Positions 34,105 to 43,345 of a stretch of 64,000 bases of DNA are shown here, one piece after another. This DNA comes from Candidatus Methylacidiphilales bacterium (lineage in GTDB: Bacteria; Verrucomicrobiota; Verrucomicrobiia; Methylacidiphilales; CAZTYG01), in assembly GCA_033875315.1 (NCBI GenBank), contig JANRJG010000026.1, forward strand, positions 62,001 to 126,000. Reading direction: 5' to 3'. A program made the position numbers and the translations under genes. Numbering within the stretch: the stretch's first letter is position 1; each line of letters begins with the position of its first letter. The notes below the pieces were generated by a model. That model was not told the origin of the DNA. It saw only the letters and a program-made list of their open reading frames with translations, and did no database searches.

Positions 34105-37100
34105 TTCAAGGTTCTGATCGCCAACCGAGCCACCATCGCCTGCCGCATCATCCGGACGCTGCGCAAATTGGACCTCCCCTCCGTCGCCGTCTATTCCGAC
34201 GCCGACCACGGGTCGCTCCACGTCGGCCAGGCCGACGAATCCGTCTGCCTCGGCGCCGCCCCGGCCAAGGAAAGCTACCTCGACGTCGATAAAATCATCG
34301 CCGCCTGCAAATCGACTGGCGCCAACGCGGTCCATCCCGGCTACGGTTTCCTCAGCGAGAATGCCGCCTTTGCGGAACGACTCGAGCGCGAAGGCATCAC
34401 CTTCATCGGTCCCACTCCGGAACAACTCCGCTCCTTCGGCCTCAAACACCGCTCCAAGGAACTCGCCGCCGCCGCCGGGGTCCCCCTCCTCCCCGGCTCC
34501 GGCCTGTTGCGCGATGCCGTCCACGCCGCCGCCGAGGCCGATCGCATCGGCTATCCGGTCATGCTCAAAAGCACCGGCGGGGGCGGCGGCATCGGCATCC
34601 GCGTCTGCCACGACCCCGTCGAACTCCACGCCCAATTCGAGGCCGTCAGCCGCATGGCCGCTGACAACTTCAACGACCCCGGTGTCTTCCTTGAGAAATT
34701 TGTCGCCCGCGCCCGCCATATCGAGGTCCAACTCTTCGGCGACGGCCAGGGGAACGTCATCGCCCTCGGCGAACGCGATTGTTCCGTCCAACGCCGCAAC
34801 CAAAAGGTCATCGAGGAAACCCCCGCCCCCGGCCTCACTGATTCGGTGCGCAGCGAACTCCACGCTTCCGCCATCCGCCTCGGCCAATCCGTCCACTACC
34901 GCTCCGCCGGCACGGTCGAGTATGTCTTCGATGCCGACACCGGCGCCTTCTACTTCCTCGAGGTCAACACCCGCCTCCAGGTCGAACACGGCGTCACTGA
35001 GGAAGTCTTCGGCCTCGACCTCGTCGAATGGATGGTCCGCCTCGCCATGGGCGATAACCCGATCCATGAATACTTGTCTTCCACCAAGAACCTAGAACTA
35101 GGAACCAAGAACCGCTTGCACTCCGTCCAAGCCCGCCTCTACGCCGAGGACCCCCACAAAAACTTCCAACCCAGTTCCGGCCTGCTCATTGAGGCTGCAT
35201 TTCCCCCCAATGTCCGCGTCGAAACCTGGGTCGAGCGCGGCACCGTCGTCCCCCCATACTACGACCCCATGATCGCCAAGATCATCGCCACGGGCCCCGA
35301 CCGCGCCTCCGCCATCGCCCGGCTCCAAGAAGCCCTCTCTCACACCACCCTGTCCGGGATCGAAACCAACACCGCCTACCTTGGCGAAATCCTCCAACAC
35401 CCGGACTTCGTCGCCGGTCGCCCCACCACACGCATGCTGGCCGACTTTTCCTACCACGCCCACTCCATCGATGTCCTCGATGGCGGAGCCATGACCACCG
35501 TGCAGGACTACCCTGGACGACTCGGCTACTGGGCCGTCGGTGTTCCCCCTTCCGGACCGATGGACGATGCCTCGTTCCGCCTGGCCAACCGACTCGTCGG
35601 CAACCCCGAGGGTGCACCCGCCCTCGAAATCACCCTCACCGGCCCCACCCTCAAGTTCAACTCCGACACCGTCATTGCCCTGACAGGAGCCCGCATCGAA
35701 AGCGACCTCCCGATGGACCAAGCCGTCCACGTGAAGGCAGGAACCGTCGTCAAACTCAAGCGCATCGCCGGCACCGGATGCCGTACCACCCTGGCCATTT
35801 CCGGCGGCATCCGTTCCTCGGAATACCTCGGCAGCCAATCCACCTTCACTCTGGGCGGCTTCGGCGGCCCCGCCGGGCGCGCCCTCCGTGCCGGCGACGT
35901 CCTGCATCTTTCCCCCAACCAGAAACAAGAAACCGGAAACTGGAAACTGCTTGATACTCCTGACTGGTCGCATCATTGGCCCATCCGCGTGATGGCTGGT
36001 CCGCATGGCGCCCCCGACTTCTTCACGGACGAGGACATCCGGATGTTTTTCACCACCGATTGGAAAGTCCATTACAACTCCAACCCCACCGGCATCCGCC
36101 TCATCGGCCCCAAACCGCAGTGGGCCCGTCCCGACGGCGGCGAAGCCGGCCTCCACCCCTCCAACATCCACGACAACGCCTACGCCATTGGAACCGTCGA
36201 TTTCACCGGCGACATGCCCATCATCCTCGGCCCCGACGGCCCCAGCCTTGGCGGCTTCGTCTGTCCGGCGACCATCATCCGTGCGGACCGCTGGATCATG
36301 GGCCAACTCCGCCCCGGCGACACCCTCCGCTTCCTCCCCGTCACCCTCGAAGAAGCCGAATCCGCCGAACAAGAAATGGAATCCTCCATCGCTTCAGGTC
36401 ACTACCCCGCTTTGTCTTCATTCAAGGACCATCGACCAAGGACCAAGGACGAATCCTGCATCATCCACCACATTCCCGCCCGCGGGCCCATACCCGCGGT
36501 CAATTACCGCCCCAGTGGCGACAAGTATCTCCTGATCGAATACGGTCCCATCGTCCTCGACTTCGATCTCCGCCTCCGCGCCCACGCCCTCATGCAATGG
36601 GTGGAGAAACATCAACTCCCCGGGGTCATCGACCTCACCCCCGGCATCCGCTCCCTCCAGATCCATTACGACAATCGCGTTCTCCCACGCCACAAACTCC
36701 TGGCCCTCCTGGAAAAAGCCGAAGACGAACTCGGCGACCCCAATGACTTCGAAGTCACCTCGCGCATCGTCCACCTGCCACTCTCCTGGGACGACCCCGC
36801 CACCCGGCTGGCCATCGAGAAATACACCCAATCCGTCCGCCCCGACGCCCCCTGGTGCCCGAGTAACATCGAATTCATCCGCCGTATCAACGGCCTGGAA
36901 TCCATCGATGAAGTGAAGCAAATCGTCTTCAACGCCAGTTACCTCGTCCTCGGCCTGGGTGACGTCTACCTCGGGGCCCCCGTGGCCACCCCGCTCGACC
37001 CCCGCCACCGCCTCGTCACCACCAAATACAATCCCGCCCGCACCTGGACGGCGGAAAACTCCGTCGGCATAGGCGGCGCCTACCTGTGCATCTACGGCAT

Positions 37101-37716
37101 GGAAGGGCCCGGGGGTTACCAGTTTGTCGGCAGAACCCTGCAAGTCTGGAACACCTTCCGCCAGACCGCCGACTTCAAGGACGGCAAACCCTGGCTCCTA
37201 CGCTTCTTCGACCAGATCCGCTTCTACCCCGTCGAGGCCGACGAACTCCTGGAAATGCGGAAAAACTTCCTCCTTGGCCGCCACAAACTGAAGATTGAAG
37301 AAGAACCCTTCCGTCTCCGTGACTACCACCGATTCCTCGAATCCAACGCCGCATCCATCGCCACTTTCCGCGCCACACAAAGAAAAGCCTTCGCTGAAGA
37401 GCGCGAGCGTTGGAAAAGCCTCCCCCCCATCCCGGACGCGGAAGACACCGCCTTCGGCACCACCGACGAGGCCGCCATTCCCGAGGGCTGCGAAGCCGTT
37501 CCTTCGCCCCTCAGTGGCAACCTGTGGAAGATGCTCGTCCAACCCGGCCAGAAAGTGGCCGAAGGCGAAACCCTCGCCATCGTCGAAGCCATGAAAATGG
37601 AAACTGTCGTTCATGCACCCTGCAGTGGCCAGGTTGTGGAAACACGGGCTACCGAGGGCAAACCGGTCACCGCAGGACAAACCCTCGCCGTCGTCAAAGC
37701 GACGGCGAATGGATGA
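34093..37716 (+). CDS. biotin-dependent guanidine/urea carboxylase
   Basis: From ATG 34093 about 1207 residues. Order: biotin carboxylase (about 1-440; GGGGGIGIRVCHD, KKVIEE-type ATP grasp), KipA-like AHS2 (about 455-760), KipI-like AHS1 (about 790-1060), and a C-terminal biotinyl domain with AIVEAMKMETVV, the biotin Lys lying 39 residues from the end. Such enzymes carboxylate urea to allophanate or guanidine to carboxyguanidine. The two DUF1989 partners favour guanidine. Three heptamer arrays lie in frame within it. The start at 34093 is chosen because 34063 is a TTG inside the repeat. Confidence 0.9.
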   Translation: MTKDFKVLIANRATIACRIIRTLRKLDLPSVAVYSDADHGSLHVGQADESVCLGAAPAKESYLDVDKIIAACKSTGANAVHPGYGFLSENAAFAERLEREGITFIGPTPEQLRSFGLKHRSKELAAAAGVPLLPGSGLLRDAVHAAAEADRIGYPVMLKSTGGGGGIGIRVCHDPVELHAQFEAVSRMAADNFNDPGVFLEKFVARARHIEVQLFGDGQGNVIALGERDCSVQRRNQKVIEETPAPGLTDSVRSELHASAIRLGQSVHYRSAGTVEYVFDADTGAFYFLEVNTRLQVEHGVTEEVFGLDLVEWMVRLAMGDNPIHEYLSSTKNLELGTKNRLHSVQARLYAEDPHKNFQPSSGLLIEAAFPPNVRVETWVERGTVVPPYYDPMIAKIIATGPDRASAIARLQEALSHTTLSGIETNTAYLGEILQHPDFVAGRPTTRMLADFSYHAHSIDVLDGGAMTTVQDYPGRLGYWAVGVPPSGPMDDASFRLANRLVGNPEGAPALEITLTGPTLKFNSDTVIALTGARIESDLPMDQAVHVKAGTVVKLKRIAGTGCRTTLAISGGIRSSEYLGSQSTFTLGGFGGPAGRALRAGDVLHLSPNQKQETGNWKLLDTPDWSHHWPIRVMAGPHGAPDFFTDEDIRMFFTTDWKVHYNSNPTGIRLIGPKPQWARPDGGEAGLHPSNIHDNAYAIGTVDFTGDMPIILGPDGPSLGGFVCPATIIRADRWIMGQLRPGDTLRFLPVTLEEAESAEQEMESSIASGHYPALSSFKDHRPRTKDESCIIHHIPARGPIPAVNYRPSGDKYLLIEYGPIVLDFDLRLRAHALMQWVEKHQLPGVIDLTPGIRSLQIHYDNRVLPRHKLLALLEKAEDELGDPNDFEVTSRIVHLPLSWDDPATRLAIEKYTQSVRPDAPWCPSNIEFIRRINGLESIDEVKQIVFNASYLVLGLGDVYLGAPVATPLDPRHRLVTTKYNPARTWTAENSVGIGGAYLCIYGMEGPGGYQFVGRTLQVWNTFRQTADFKDGKPWLLRFFDQIRFYPVEADELLEMRKNFLLGRHKLKIEEEPFRLRDYHRFLESNAASIATFRATQRKAFAEERERWKSLPPIPDAEDTAFGTTDEAAIPEGCEAVPSPLSGNLWKMLVQPGQKVAEGETLAIVEAMKMETVVHAPCSGQVVETRATEGKPVTAGQTLAVVKATANG
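35086..35113. repeat. in-frame heptanucleotide array in the biotin carboxylase domain
   Basis: Units AAGAACC, TAGAACT, AGGAACC and AAGAACC lie in the coding sequence just before the conserved AEDP segment. They encode a Lys/Asn/Leu-rich loop with no counterpart in typical carboxylases. Confidence 0.6.
35920..35947. repeat. in-frame heptanucleotide array in the AHS2 domain
   Basis: Units CAGAAAC, AAGAAAC, CGGAAAC and TGGAAAC encode a Gln/Glu/Thr/Trp-bearing loop. The reading frame continues intact. Confidence 0.6.
36422..36456. repeat. in-frame heptanucleotide array between carboxylase domains
   Basis: Units TCAAGGA, CCATCGA, CCAAGGA, CCAAGGA and CGAATCC lie in the linker between AHS2 and AHS1. 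The unit family matches the ends of the four-helix-bundle cassette. Confidence 0.65.
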
Positions 37717-37801
37717 TTGCTGATTTCTGATTGCGGATTGTTCGAACAGAATTCAGATAAACCCATAACCAATCAGCATTCATCAATCAAAAATCAGAAA
37801 T
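37712..37801. repeat. pair of inverted heptanucleotide arrays between carboxylase and allophanate hydrolase
   Basis: The left array, 37712-37739, has units ending GATT (GATGATT, GCTGATT, TCTGATT, GCGGATT). The right array, 37767-37801, has complementary units (AACCAAT, CAGCATT, CATCAAT, CAAAAAT, CAGAAAT). The left one contains the carboxylase stop and the right one ends on the next ATG. They could fold into a long hairpin. Confidence 0.65.
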
Positions 37802-38685
37802 GACCTCCAAGTCCAAACTCCAGGCGCATTACGAAAAGATCGCCGCCGATGGTCGGTTCAACGCCTGGATCACCCTCGTGCCTTTGGAGGAAAACTTGCG
37901 CCGCCTGGAATCCCTCTCCCCTTCCCTACCCCTCTACGGTAAGACTTTCGCCGTGAAGGACAACATCGATGTCGCCGGCCTGCCGACGACTGCCGCCTGC
38001 CCTGGCTACGCCTATACGCCGAACACCTCGAATCCCGTGGTCCAAGCCCTCCTTAATGCCGGGGCCCTCTGCCTGGGAAAGACGAACATGGACCAGTTCG
38101 CCACCGGCCTCGTCGGCACCCGCTCCCCGCACGGTGCCGTGAAGAATGCCTTGGCGGAGGAATTCATCTCCGGAGGCTCGAGTTCCGGTTCGGCCGTCGC
38201 GGTCGCCCGTGGTCACGTCGACTTCGCCCTTGGCACCGACACCGCAGGTTCGGGCCGCGTCCCGGCCGCCTTCAACGGACTGGTCGGCACCAAGCCCACG
38301 CGCGGCCTCCTCAGCACCCGCGGCGTCGTGCCCGCCTGCCGCTCCCTCGACTGCGTCACTTTTTTCACCAAGGACATCGCCCAGGCCCGCACCCTCCTCG
38401 GACTCACCGCCGCGTTTGATCCCCTCGATCCCTGGTCCCGCCAAGCAAAACCCACACCTGCCGCCGACGCTCCCTGGCGCATCGGCGTTCCGCGTGAGGA
38501 TCAATGGTTCTTCGACAACGACGAGACGGCCCGCTCCGCCTACATCTCCGCCATCGCTCAATGGAAAGCCCTCGGTCACACCGTGGTGGAGATCGACCTG
38601 GCCCCCTTCCTCGAAACCGCCCGCCTTCTCTACGGCGGCCCTTGGGTCGCCGAGCGATACACGGCGGTTGGCGAATTCCTTCATC

Positions 38686-38710
38686 AAATCAGAAATCAGA
38701 AATCAGAAAT
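38686..38710 (+). repeat. AAATCAG tandem repeat at the atzF frameshift
   Basis: Three exact AAATCAG copies (38686-38706) plus AAAT. The frame change between the two halves of the allophanate hydrolase occurs here. Confidence 0.85.
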
Positions 38711-39091
38711 TCCCTAGACCCCACAGTCACAAAAATTATTTTAAATGGTCAAAACCCCACCGCCGCCGACTGCTTCCACGCCCTCCATCGGCTCCAAGAA
38801 CTGAAACGGGCCACCGAACCCGTCTGGGAATCCATCGACTTCCTCCTCCTCCCCACCACCCCGACCTGCTACCGCATCGACGAAGTCCAAGCCAACCCGG
38901 TCGAGCTGAACAGCCGCCTCGGCACCTACACCAACTTTGTCAACCTGCTCGACCTCTGCGCCGTGACCGTGCCCCACGGGTCACAAGTCGGCGGCGTCCC
39001 CACCGGCCCCACCCTACTCGCCCCCGCCTTCCATGACGATTTTCTATTGCAGGCAGCAGCGGTATTTCTTGGCGATAAGCTGCATTCCCTA

Positions 39092-39123
39092 AAATCAGAA
39101 ATCAAAGATCAGAAATCAGAAAT
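39092..39123 (+). repeat. in-frame AAATCAG-type array in the 3' half of atzF
   Basis: Units AAATCAG, AAATCAA, AGATCAG, AAATCAG plus AAAT. It encodes a Lys/Ser/Glu/Ile-rich linker between the amidase and C-terminal domains. Confidence 0.75.
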
Positions 39124-39600
39124 TGAATTGGCCGTCGTCGGCGCCCACTTGAAGGGCCTGCCATTACACCATCAATTGGTCAAACTCGGGGCGCGTTTTC
39201 TAAAGCTCACCCGCACCGCTCCCACCTACAAACTTTACGTCCTGCCCGACAGCACCCCGCCCAAACCCGGCATGGTTCGGGTCAATGCCGGTGGTGCCTC
39301 CATCGAAGTGGAAACCTATGCCCTGTCTCCCGAAGCCTTCGGCCAGTTCGTCGCCCAAATCCCTTCCCCCCTCGGCATCGGCACGATCACCTTGGAAGAG
39401 GGCGAAACCGTCAAAGGATTCCTCTGCGAGCCCGCCGCCCTGGAATCCGCCCCCGAAATCACCGCATACGGGGGATGGCGGGGTTACCTGACCTACCGGG
39501 AATCCAACTGACTGTTTTCAGGGTTTTTCCCCAAGACTTGGCCCGTTGCCTGCTTCATGAAATGAAATCTGTTTTTTCCATGCCTTTTTGCCCACCCGAC

Positions 39601-39628
39601 TGCACACGAATTTTGACTTTCTTCATAC
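39601..39628 (+). promoter_or_regulatory. partial NikR-type operator upstream of the creatininase gene
   Basis: The 28-base segment matches the operator at 31752-31779 at 19 positions, including the complete right half TTTCTTCATAC (39618-39628). The left half is poorly kept. It lies 22 bases before the ATG at 39651 and may be a weaker site of the same regulator. Confidence 0.45.
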
Positions 39629-39650
39629 TTTTTTAACCCCACTTCTCCCC

Positions 39651-40439
39651 ATGTCCCTCCCCGCCCCCCTCTTCTGGTCCGAACGCACCTGGCCGGAGAT
39701 CGCCAGCCTCCGCGATTCCGGCATGCACCTGGCCGTACTTCCGGTGGGGGCCACGGAACAACACGGCCCCCACCTCGCCTGCGGCATGGACACGATTTCG
39801 GCCCAATGGGTGGCGGAGCAGGTCTCGGCCCGCACCGGGGTTCCTGTCCTTCCCGCCCTCCCCTACGGTTGCTCGCTCGGTCACAGCCACCGCTGGCCCG
39901 GGACCCTCTCCCTGACCCCGCACATCCTCACGGATACCGTCGTCTCCCTCTACGAATGGCTGCACCGAGCGGGATTTCAGCGTCTTCTCATTCTGAACGG
40001 CCACGTCACCAACCATGCCCCGCTGCGGTGCTCCCTCGAAATCATCCGCTCCCGCTGGGACGACGCCTGCATCGGCCTCCATTCCATCGCCACCCTCAGC
40101 CCCCGCATCCAAACCCGCTTTGCCGCGGATGCCGCCGACTGGCACGCCAATGAGGCCGAAACCTCGCTCATGCTCCACCTCGCCCCGGAAAAAGTTCGCT
40201 CTGAACTCCTCGACACTTCGGACGACCCCGACCGCACAGAAGGCCTGCCCTTTGCCTTCCCGGTCAACCGGACAAGCAGCAATGGCGTGACCGGCTACCC
40301 CAGCCGGGCCACCCCCGCCGCCGGAGCAGAACTGGCCCGCATGTTGCTGGAAGACTGGGAAGCCCTCGTCCGCACTGCCCTCACCGCCCAACCCCCATTG
40401 AACCACTCCTACGGAACGCCGATCACACAGGACCAATAA
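39651..40439 (+). CDS. creatininase-family amidohydrolase
   Basis: From ATG 39651 the protein is 262 residues. The creatininase fold metal ligands are visible: Glu and His in [10 protein letters not shown], Asp in CGMDTI, His in [11 protein letters not shown] and [10 protein letters not shown], and Glu in HANEAETSL. Family members hydrolyse cyclic amides such as creatinine or act on formamide-type intermediates. Creatinine opening gives creatine, a guanidino compound, which would suit this island, but the substrate is unproven. It is 2 bases upstream of the glutamine synthetase gene. Confidence 0.85.
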   Translation: MSLPAPLFWSERTWPEIASLRDSGMHLAVLPVGATEQHGPHLACGMDTISAQWVAEQVSARTGVPVLPALPYGCSLGHSHRWPGTLSLTPHILTDTVVSLYEWLHRAGFQRLLILNGHVTNHAPLRCSLEIIRSRWDDACIGLHSIATLSPRIQTRFAADAADWHANEAETSLMLHLAPEKVRSELLDTSDDPDRTEGLPFAFPVNRTSSNGVTGYPSRATPAAGAELARMLLEDWEALVRTALTAQPPLNHSYGTPITQDQ

Positions 40440-40441
40440 CC

Positions 40442-41791
40442 ATGGACTTATCCGCCTTCAAAGAAACCCTCATCGCCCAGGGGGTCAAATACTGCATCGG
40501 TGCCTACGTCGACATCCACGGCGTGCCCAAGGGCAAAGTCGTCCCCATTTCCCACTTCGAGGACTTCGCCCAAGGCTCGGAACTTTACACCGGTTACGCG
40601 CTCGACGGCCTGGGCCAGGGACCGAACGACGACGAGATCGCGTCGGTGCCCGACCTCGACCGAATGGTCATTCTCCCTTGGAATACGGAAGTGGCCTGGT
40701 TCCCGGCCGACAACACCTTCCACGGCCAGCCCTACCCCATCAACACACGGGTCGCCTTCAAAAAAGTCCTCCAACAGGCCGCCGACCTGGGCTTCCAGTT
40801 CAACCTCGGCATCGAGTGCGAAGTCTACTTCGTCGGCCAGGACGAGAACGGCGCCCTCTTCGTCCCCAACGGCGACGACAACCTCATCAAGTCCTGCTAC
40901 GACGTCAAACGCTTCCTCGACCAGTATCCCCTGCTCGACCAGATGGCCTCGACCCTCAACGCCCTCGGTTGGGACGTCTACTCCTTCGACCACGAGGACG
41001 GCAACTCGCAGTTTGAATTCGACTTCAAACACAGCGACGGCCTGACCATGGCCGACCGCTACATCTTCTTCCGGTATCTGGCCAAGAAGATCGCCGCCGA
41101 CCACGGCCTGCTGGCCACCTTCATGCCCAAACCCTTTGCCGACAAAACCGGCAACGGGGCCCACTTCAACATGTCCCTCTCCGACCCGGCCACGGGCAGG
41201 AACCTCTTTGCCTGTCCAAAGGAGGAGGACCCGCGGGGCCTAGGCCTCACTCCGCTCGGTTACCAATTCATCGCCGGCATCCTCCGCCACGGCCGGGCCA
41301 TCTGCGCGGCCTTCGCCCCCACGGTCAATTCCTACAAGCGCCTGATCCGCCGCGGCGCCATGAGCTATTACACCTGGGCCCCGGTCTTCAATTCCTTCGG
41401 TACCAACAACCGCACCAATTCCATCCGCGTGCCCATGTCCGGAGGCCGCTGCGAATCCCGCAACGCCGATTCTTCCTGCAACCCCTATCTCGCCGGTGCC
41501 CTGGTTCTCGCCGCCGGGCTCGAAGGCATCCGGGAAAACCTCGACCCCGGCAATCCCCAAACGGAAAACCTCTACGAATTCACCGACGCCCAGCTGAAAG
41601 AACGGGGCGTCCAACCCCTGCCCAAGACTCTCGGCGAAGCCGTGGAGGCCTTCGCATCCGACCCCTGGATCGAAAGTGTCCTCGGCCCGGAACTGCGGCA
41701 GGAATTCATCACCTACAAGCAGGCCGAGTGGGAGGAATACCACCAGACCGTCAGCGATTGGGAAATCAAGCGCTACGCCCGGCTTTTCTGA
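40442..41791 (+). CDS. glnT: type III glutamine synthetase (GlnT-like)
   Basis: A 449-residue enzyme with the GS beta-grasp N-terminus ([17 protein letters not shown]) and catalytic core: [11 protein letters not shown] and [16 protein letters not shown] with metal Glu residues, NGAHFNMSL with the ammonia/glutamate site, and [15 protein letters not shown]. GlnT-type enzymes condense glutamate with ammonia or small amines such as methylamine (gamma-glutamylmethylamide synthesis). In this island it would capture the ammonia released from guanidine or allophanate. Tightly linked to its neighbours on both sides. Confidence 0.9.
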   Translation: MDLSAFKETLIAQGVKYCIGAYVDIHGVPKGKVVPISHFEDFAQGSELYTGYALDGLGQGPNDDEIASVPDLDRMVILPWNTEVAWFPADNTFHGQPYPINTRVAFKKVLQQAADLGFQFNLGIECEVYFVGQDENGALFVPNGDDNLIKSCYDVKRFLDQYPLLDQMASTLNALGWDVYSFDHEDGNSQFEFDFKHSDGLTMADRYIFFRYLAKKIAADHGLLATFMPKPFADKTGNGAHFNMSLSDPATGRNLFACPKEEDPRGLGLTPLGYQFIAGILRHGRAICAAFAPTVNSYKRLIRRGAMSYYTWAPVFNSFGTNNRTNSIRVPMSGGRCESRNADSSCNPYLAGALVLAAGLEGIRENLDPGNPQTENLYEFTDAQLKERGVQPLPKTLGEAVEAFASDPWIESVLGPELRQEFITYKQAEWEEYHQTVSDWEIKRYARLF

Positions 41792-41809
41792 ACGACCCCC
41801 AACCACGCC

Positions 41810-42175
41810 ATGACCGCCACCCTCCAAGACACCACCGCCATCGCCGAAACCATCGGGCGCTACACCGAAGGCGCACGCACGGGTGACCTCGCCAAAATGA
41901 AGGCCGCCTTCCACCGCGATGCCCAGATCTTCGGCTACATCCAGGGTGAACCGTTCTTTGGACCGATCCAGATCCTCTTCGATTGGGACGAAAAAAACGG
42001 CCCCGCCGCGGACATCCAAACCCAGATCACCTCGATCGACGTGGCCGGGACCGTGGCCAGCGTCCGCCTGGAAATCGACAACTGGACCGGCATCCGCTTC
42101 ACCGACTTTTTCACCCTCTGCAAAGTGGACGGCCGCTGGCTCGTCATGAACAAAGTCTTCCACCGGCACAATTGA
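41810..42175 (+). CDS. NTF2-like (lumazine-binding-type) protein
   Basis: A 121-residue cone-shaped NTF2-like protein: [38 protein letters not shown], a strand-rich middle and a C-terminal [22 protein letters not shown] (key residues His, Asp and Trp). The family covers isomerases and ligand-binding proteins of unknown role. It lies 18 bases after glnT and 52 bases before the substrate-binding protein gene. No function in nitrogen use is known. Confidence 0.78.
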   Translation: MTATLQDTTAIAETIGRYTEGARTGDLAKMKAAFHRDAQIFGYIQGEPFFGPIQILFDWDEKNGPAADIQTQITSIDVAGTVASVRLEIDNWTGIRFTDFFTLCKVDGRWLVMNKVFHRHN

Positions 42176-42227
42176 TGCTTTTGCCTCCCCCAACCGAACC
42201 CAAAGTGAACCCCAATCAGGAAAAAAC

Positions 42228-43214
42228 ATGAACATCCCCAAATCCCTGACCCTCGCCGCCGCGTTGGTCATCGCCACCACTGCGGGCGCATTCGCCCAGG
42301 CCAAGAAAGAACCCCTCAAGATCGCCTACAGCGACTGGCCGGGCTGGATCGCCTTTGAAGTCGGCATCCAGAAAGGCTGGTTCAAGGAAGCCGGCGTCGA
42401 CGTCAAATTCGAATGGATGGATTACCTCCCCTCCATGGACGCTTTTGCCGGCGGCAAGGTCGACGCGGTCACCATGACCAACGGCGATGCCCTCGTCACC
42501 GGTGCCAATGGCGGCAAGAGCAAGTTCATCCTCCTCACCGACTACAGCAACGGCAACGACATGATCGTGGCCAAGCCCGGCATCAAATCGCTCAAGGACC
42601 TCAAAGGCAAAAAAGTCGGCTTGGAAGTCACCCTCGTCGAACACCTCCTCCTGCTCAAAGGCCTGGAAAAAAATGGATTGAAGCAGTCGGACATCACCCT
42701 GGTCCCCACACCCACCAATGAAACCCCGCAAACCCTCGCCTCGGGTCAGGTCGAAGCGATCGGTGCCTGGTATCCGGTTTCGCAGCAGGCCCTCAAGGCC
42801 GTCCCCGGCTCCAAACCCATCTGGACCAGCGCCGACGCCCCCGGCCTGATCTACGATGTCCTCGCCGTCAGCCCCCAGAGCCTCTCCGCCCGCAAGGAAG
42901 ACTGGGCCAAGGTGGCCAAGGTCTATTACAAGATCGTCGACTACCTGAAAGATCCCAAAACCAAGGACGATGCTGTGAAAATCATGGCCGCCAAGGTCAA
43001 GGTTTCCCCGGAAGAATTCGCCACCTTCCTCCCCGGAACGTACTTCCTCACCCTCGCCGAAACCAAGGCCCGCTTCAAGAAAACCGACGGCCTCGATTCG
43101 CTCTACGGCTCCACCGCCATTGCCAACAAGTTCAATGTCGACAATGCCGTCTACAAAGAATCGCAGAAACCGGAAGACTACATCGACGCCTCCATCATTG
43201 AATCTCTGAAGTAA
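42228..43214 (+). CDS. ABC transporter substrate-binding protein (urea carboxylase region type)
   Basis: A 328-residue periplasmic protein with a signal peptide (about 1-24) and NitT/TauT-type fold: [30 protein letters not shown], then [15 protein letters not shown] and [16 protein letters not shown]. Its closest family is the binding protein found beside 'urea carboxylases', so the ligand is probably guanidine or a related cation. It is followed by a permease and an ATPase. A hairpin separates it from the permease. Confidence 0.88.
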   Translation: MNIPKSLTLAAALVIATTAGAFAQAKKEPLKIAYSDWPGWIAFEVGIQKGWFKEAGVDVKFEWMDYLPSMDAFAGGKVDAVTMTNGDALVTGANGGKSKFILLTDYSNGNDMIVAKPGIKSLKDLKGKKVGLEVTLVEHLLLLKGLEKNGLKQSDITLVPTPTNETPQTLASGQVEAIGAWYPVSQQALKAVPGSKPIWTSADAPGLIYDVLAVSPQSLSARKEDWAKVAKVYYKIVDYLKDPKTKDDAVKIMAAKVKVSPEEFATFLPGTYFLTLAETKARFKKTDGLDSLYGSTAIANKFNVDNAVYKESQKPEDYIDASIIESLK

Positions 43215-43230
43215 ATCACCCCCATGGCCG

Positions 43231-43259
43231 TCCACGGATCGTCCAACCCGTTCCGTGGA
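43231..43259 (+). other. hairpin after the binding-protein gene
   Basis: TCCACGGA (43231-43238) pairs with TCCGTGGA (43252-43259). No T-tract follows. Such structures protect the 3' end of binding-protein mRNA and give more of it than of the permease. Confidence 0.5.
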
Positions 43260-43309
43260 TTCCAGCAGATGAACCATTCCCAAACTTCGCGTCCTTCGCG
43301 AGCTCCCGG

Positions 43310-43342
43310 CCTCCATGCTTCCGCAAAGCGGGACGATGGAGG
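43310..43342 (+). other. hairpin covering the permease ribosome binding site
   Basis: CCTCCAT (43310-43316) pairs with ATGGAGG (43336-43342), with an inner CCGC-GCGG stem. The 3' arm holds the GGAGG that precedes the GTG starts at 43346 and 43349, so it would limit permease translation. Confidence 0.5.
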
Positions 43343-43345
43343 TTT

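Larger units (their letters stand above)
37800..39511 (+). pseudogene. atzF: allophanate hydrolase, frame interrupted at a heptamer tandem repeat
   Basis: The 5' part (37800-38717) is an amidase-signature domain with the triad Lys53 in AVKDN, cis-Ser in GGSSSGS and nucleophile Ser in TDTAGSGR. It ends prematurely in TAG right after an AAATCAG tandem array. The rest, from 38714 in the -1 frame (LDPTVTKIILNG onward), has the remaining amidase part and the C-terminal decarboxylating domain (LAVVGAHLKGLPLHHQL, GFLCEPAAL, GGWRGYL). Both halves keep good coding quality. Allophanate hydrolase releases ammonia and CO2. One added heptamer, or two removed, restores the frame, so it may be switchable rather than dead. 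Confidence 0.85.

Noticed and set aside
34018-36372. Two long reverse-strand open frames opposite the carboxylase
   Set aside because: Gly/Asp/Glu-rich shadows of the carboxylase frame, without motifs.
38686-39123. CRISPR array
   Set aside because: Units are 7 bases with no spacers, and no cas genes are near.
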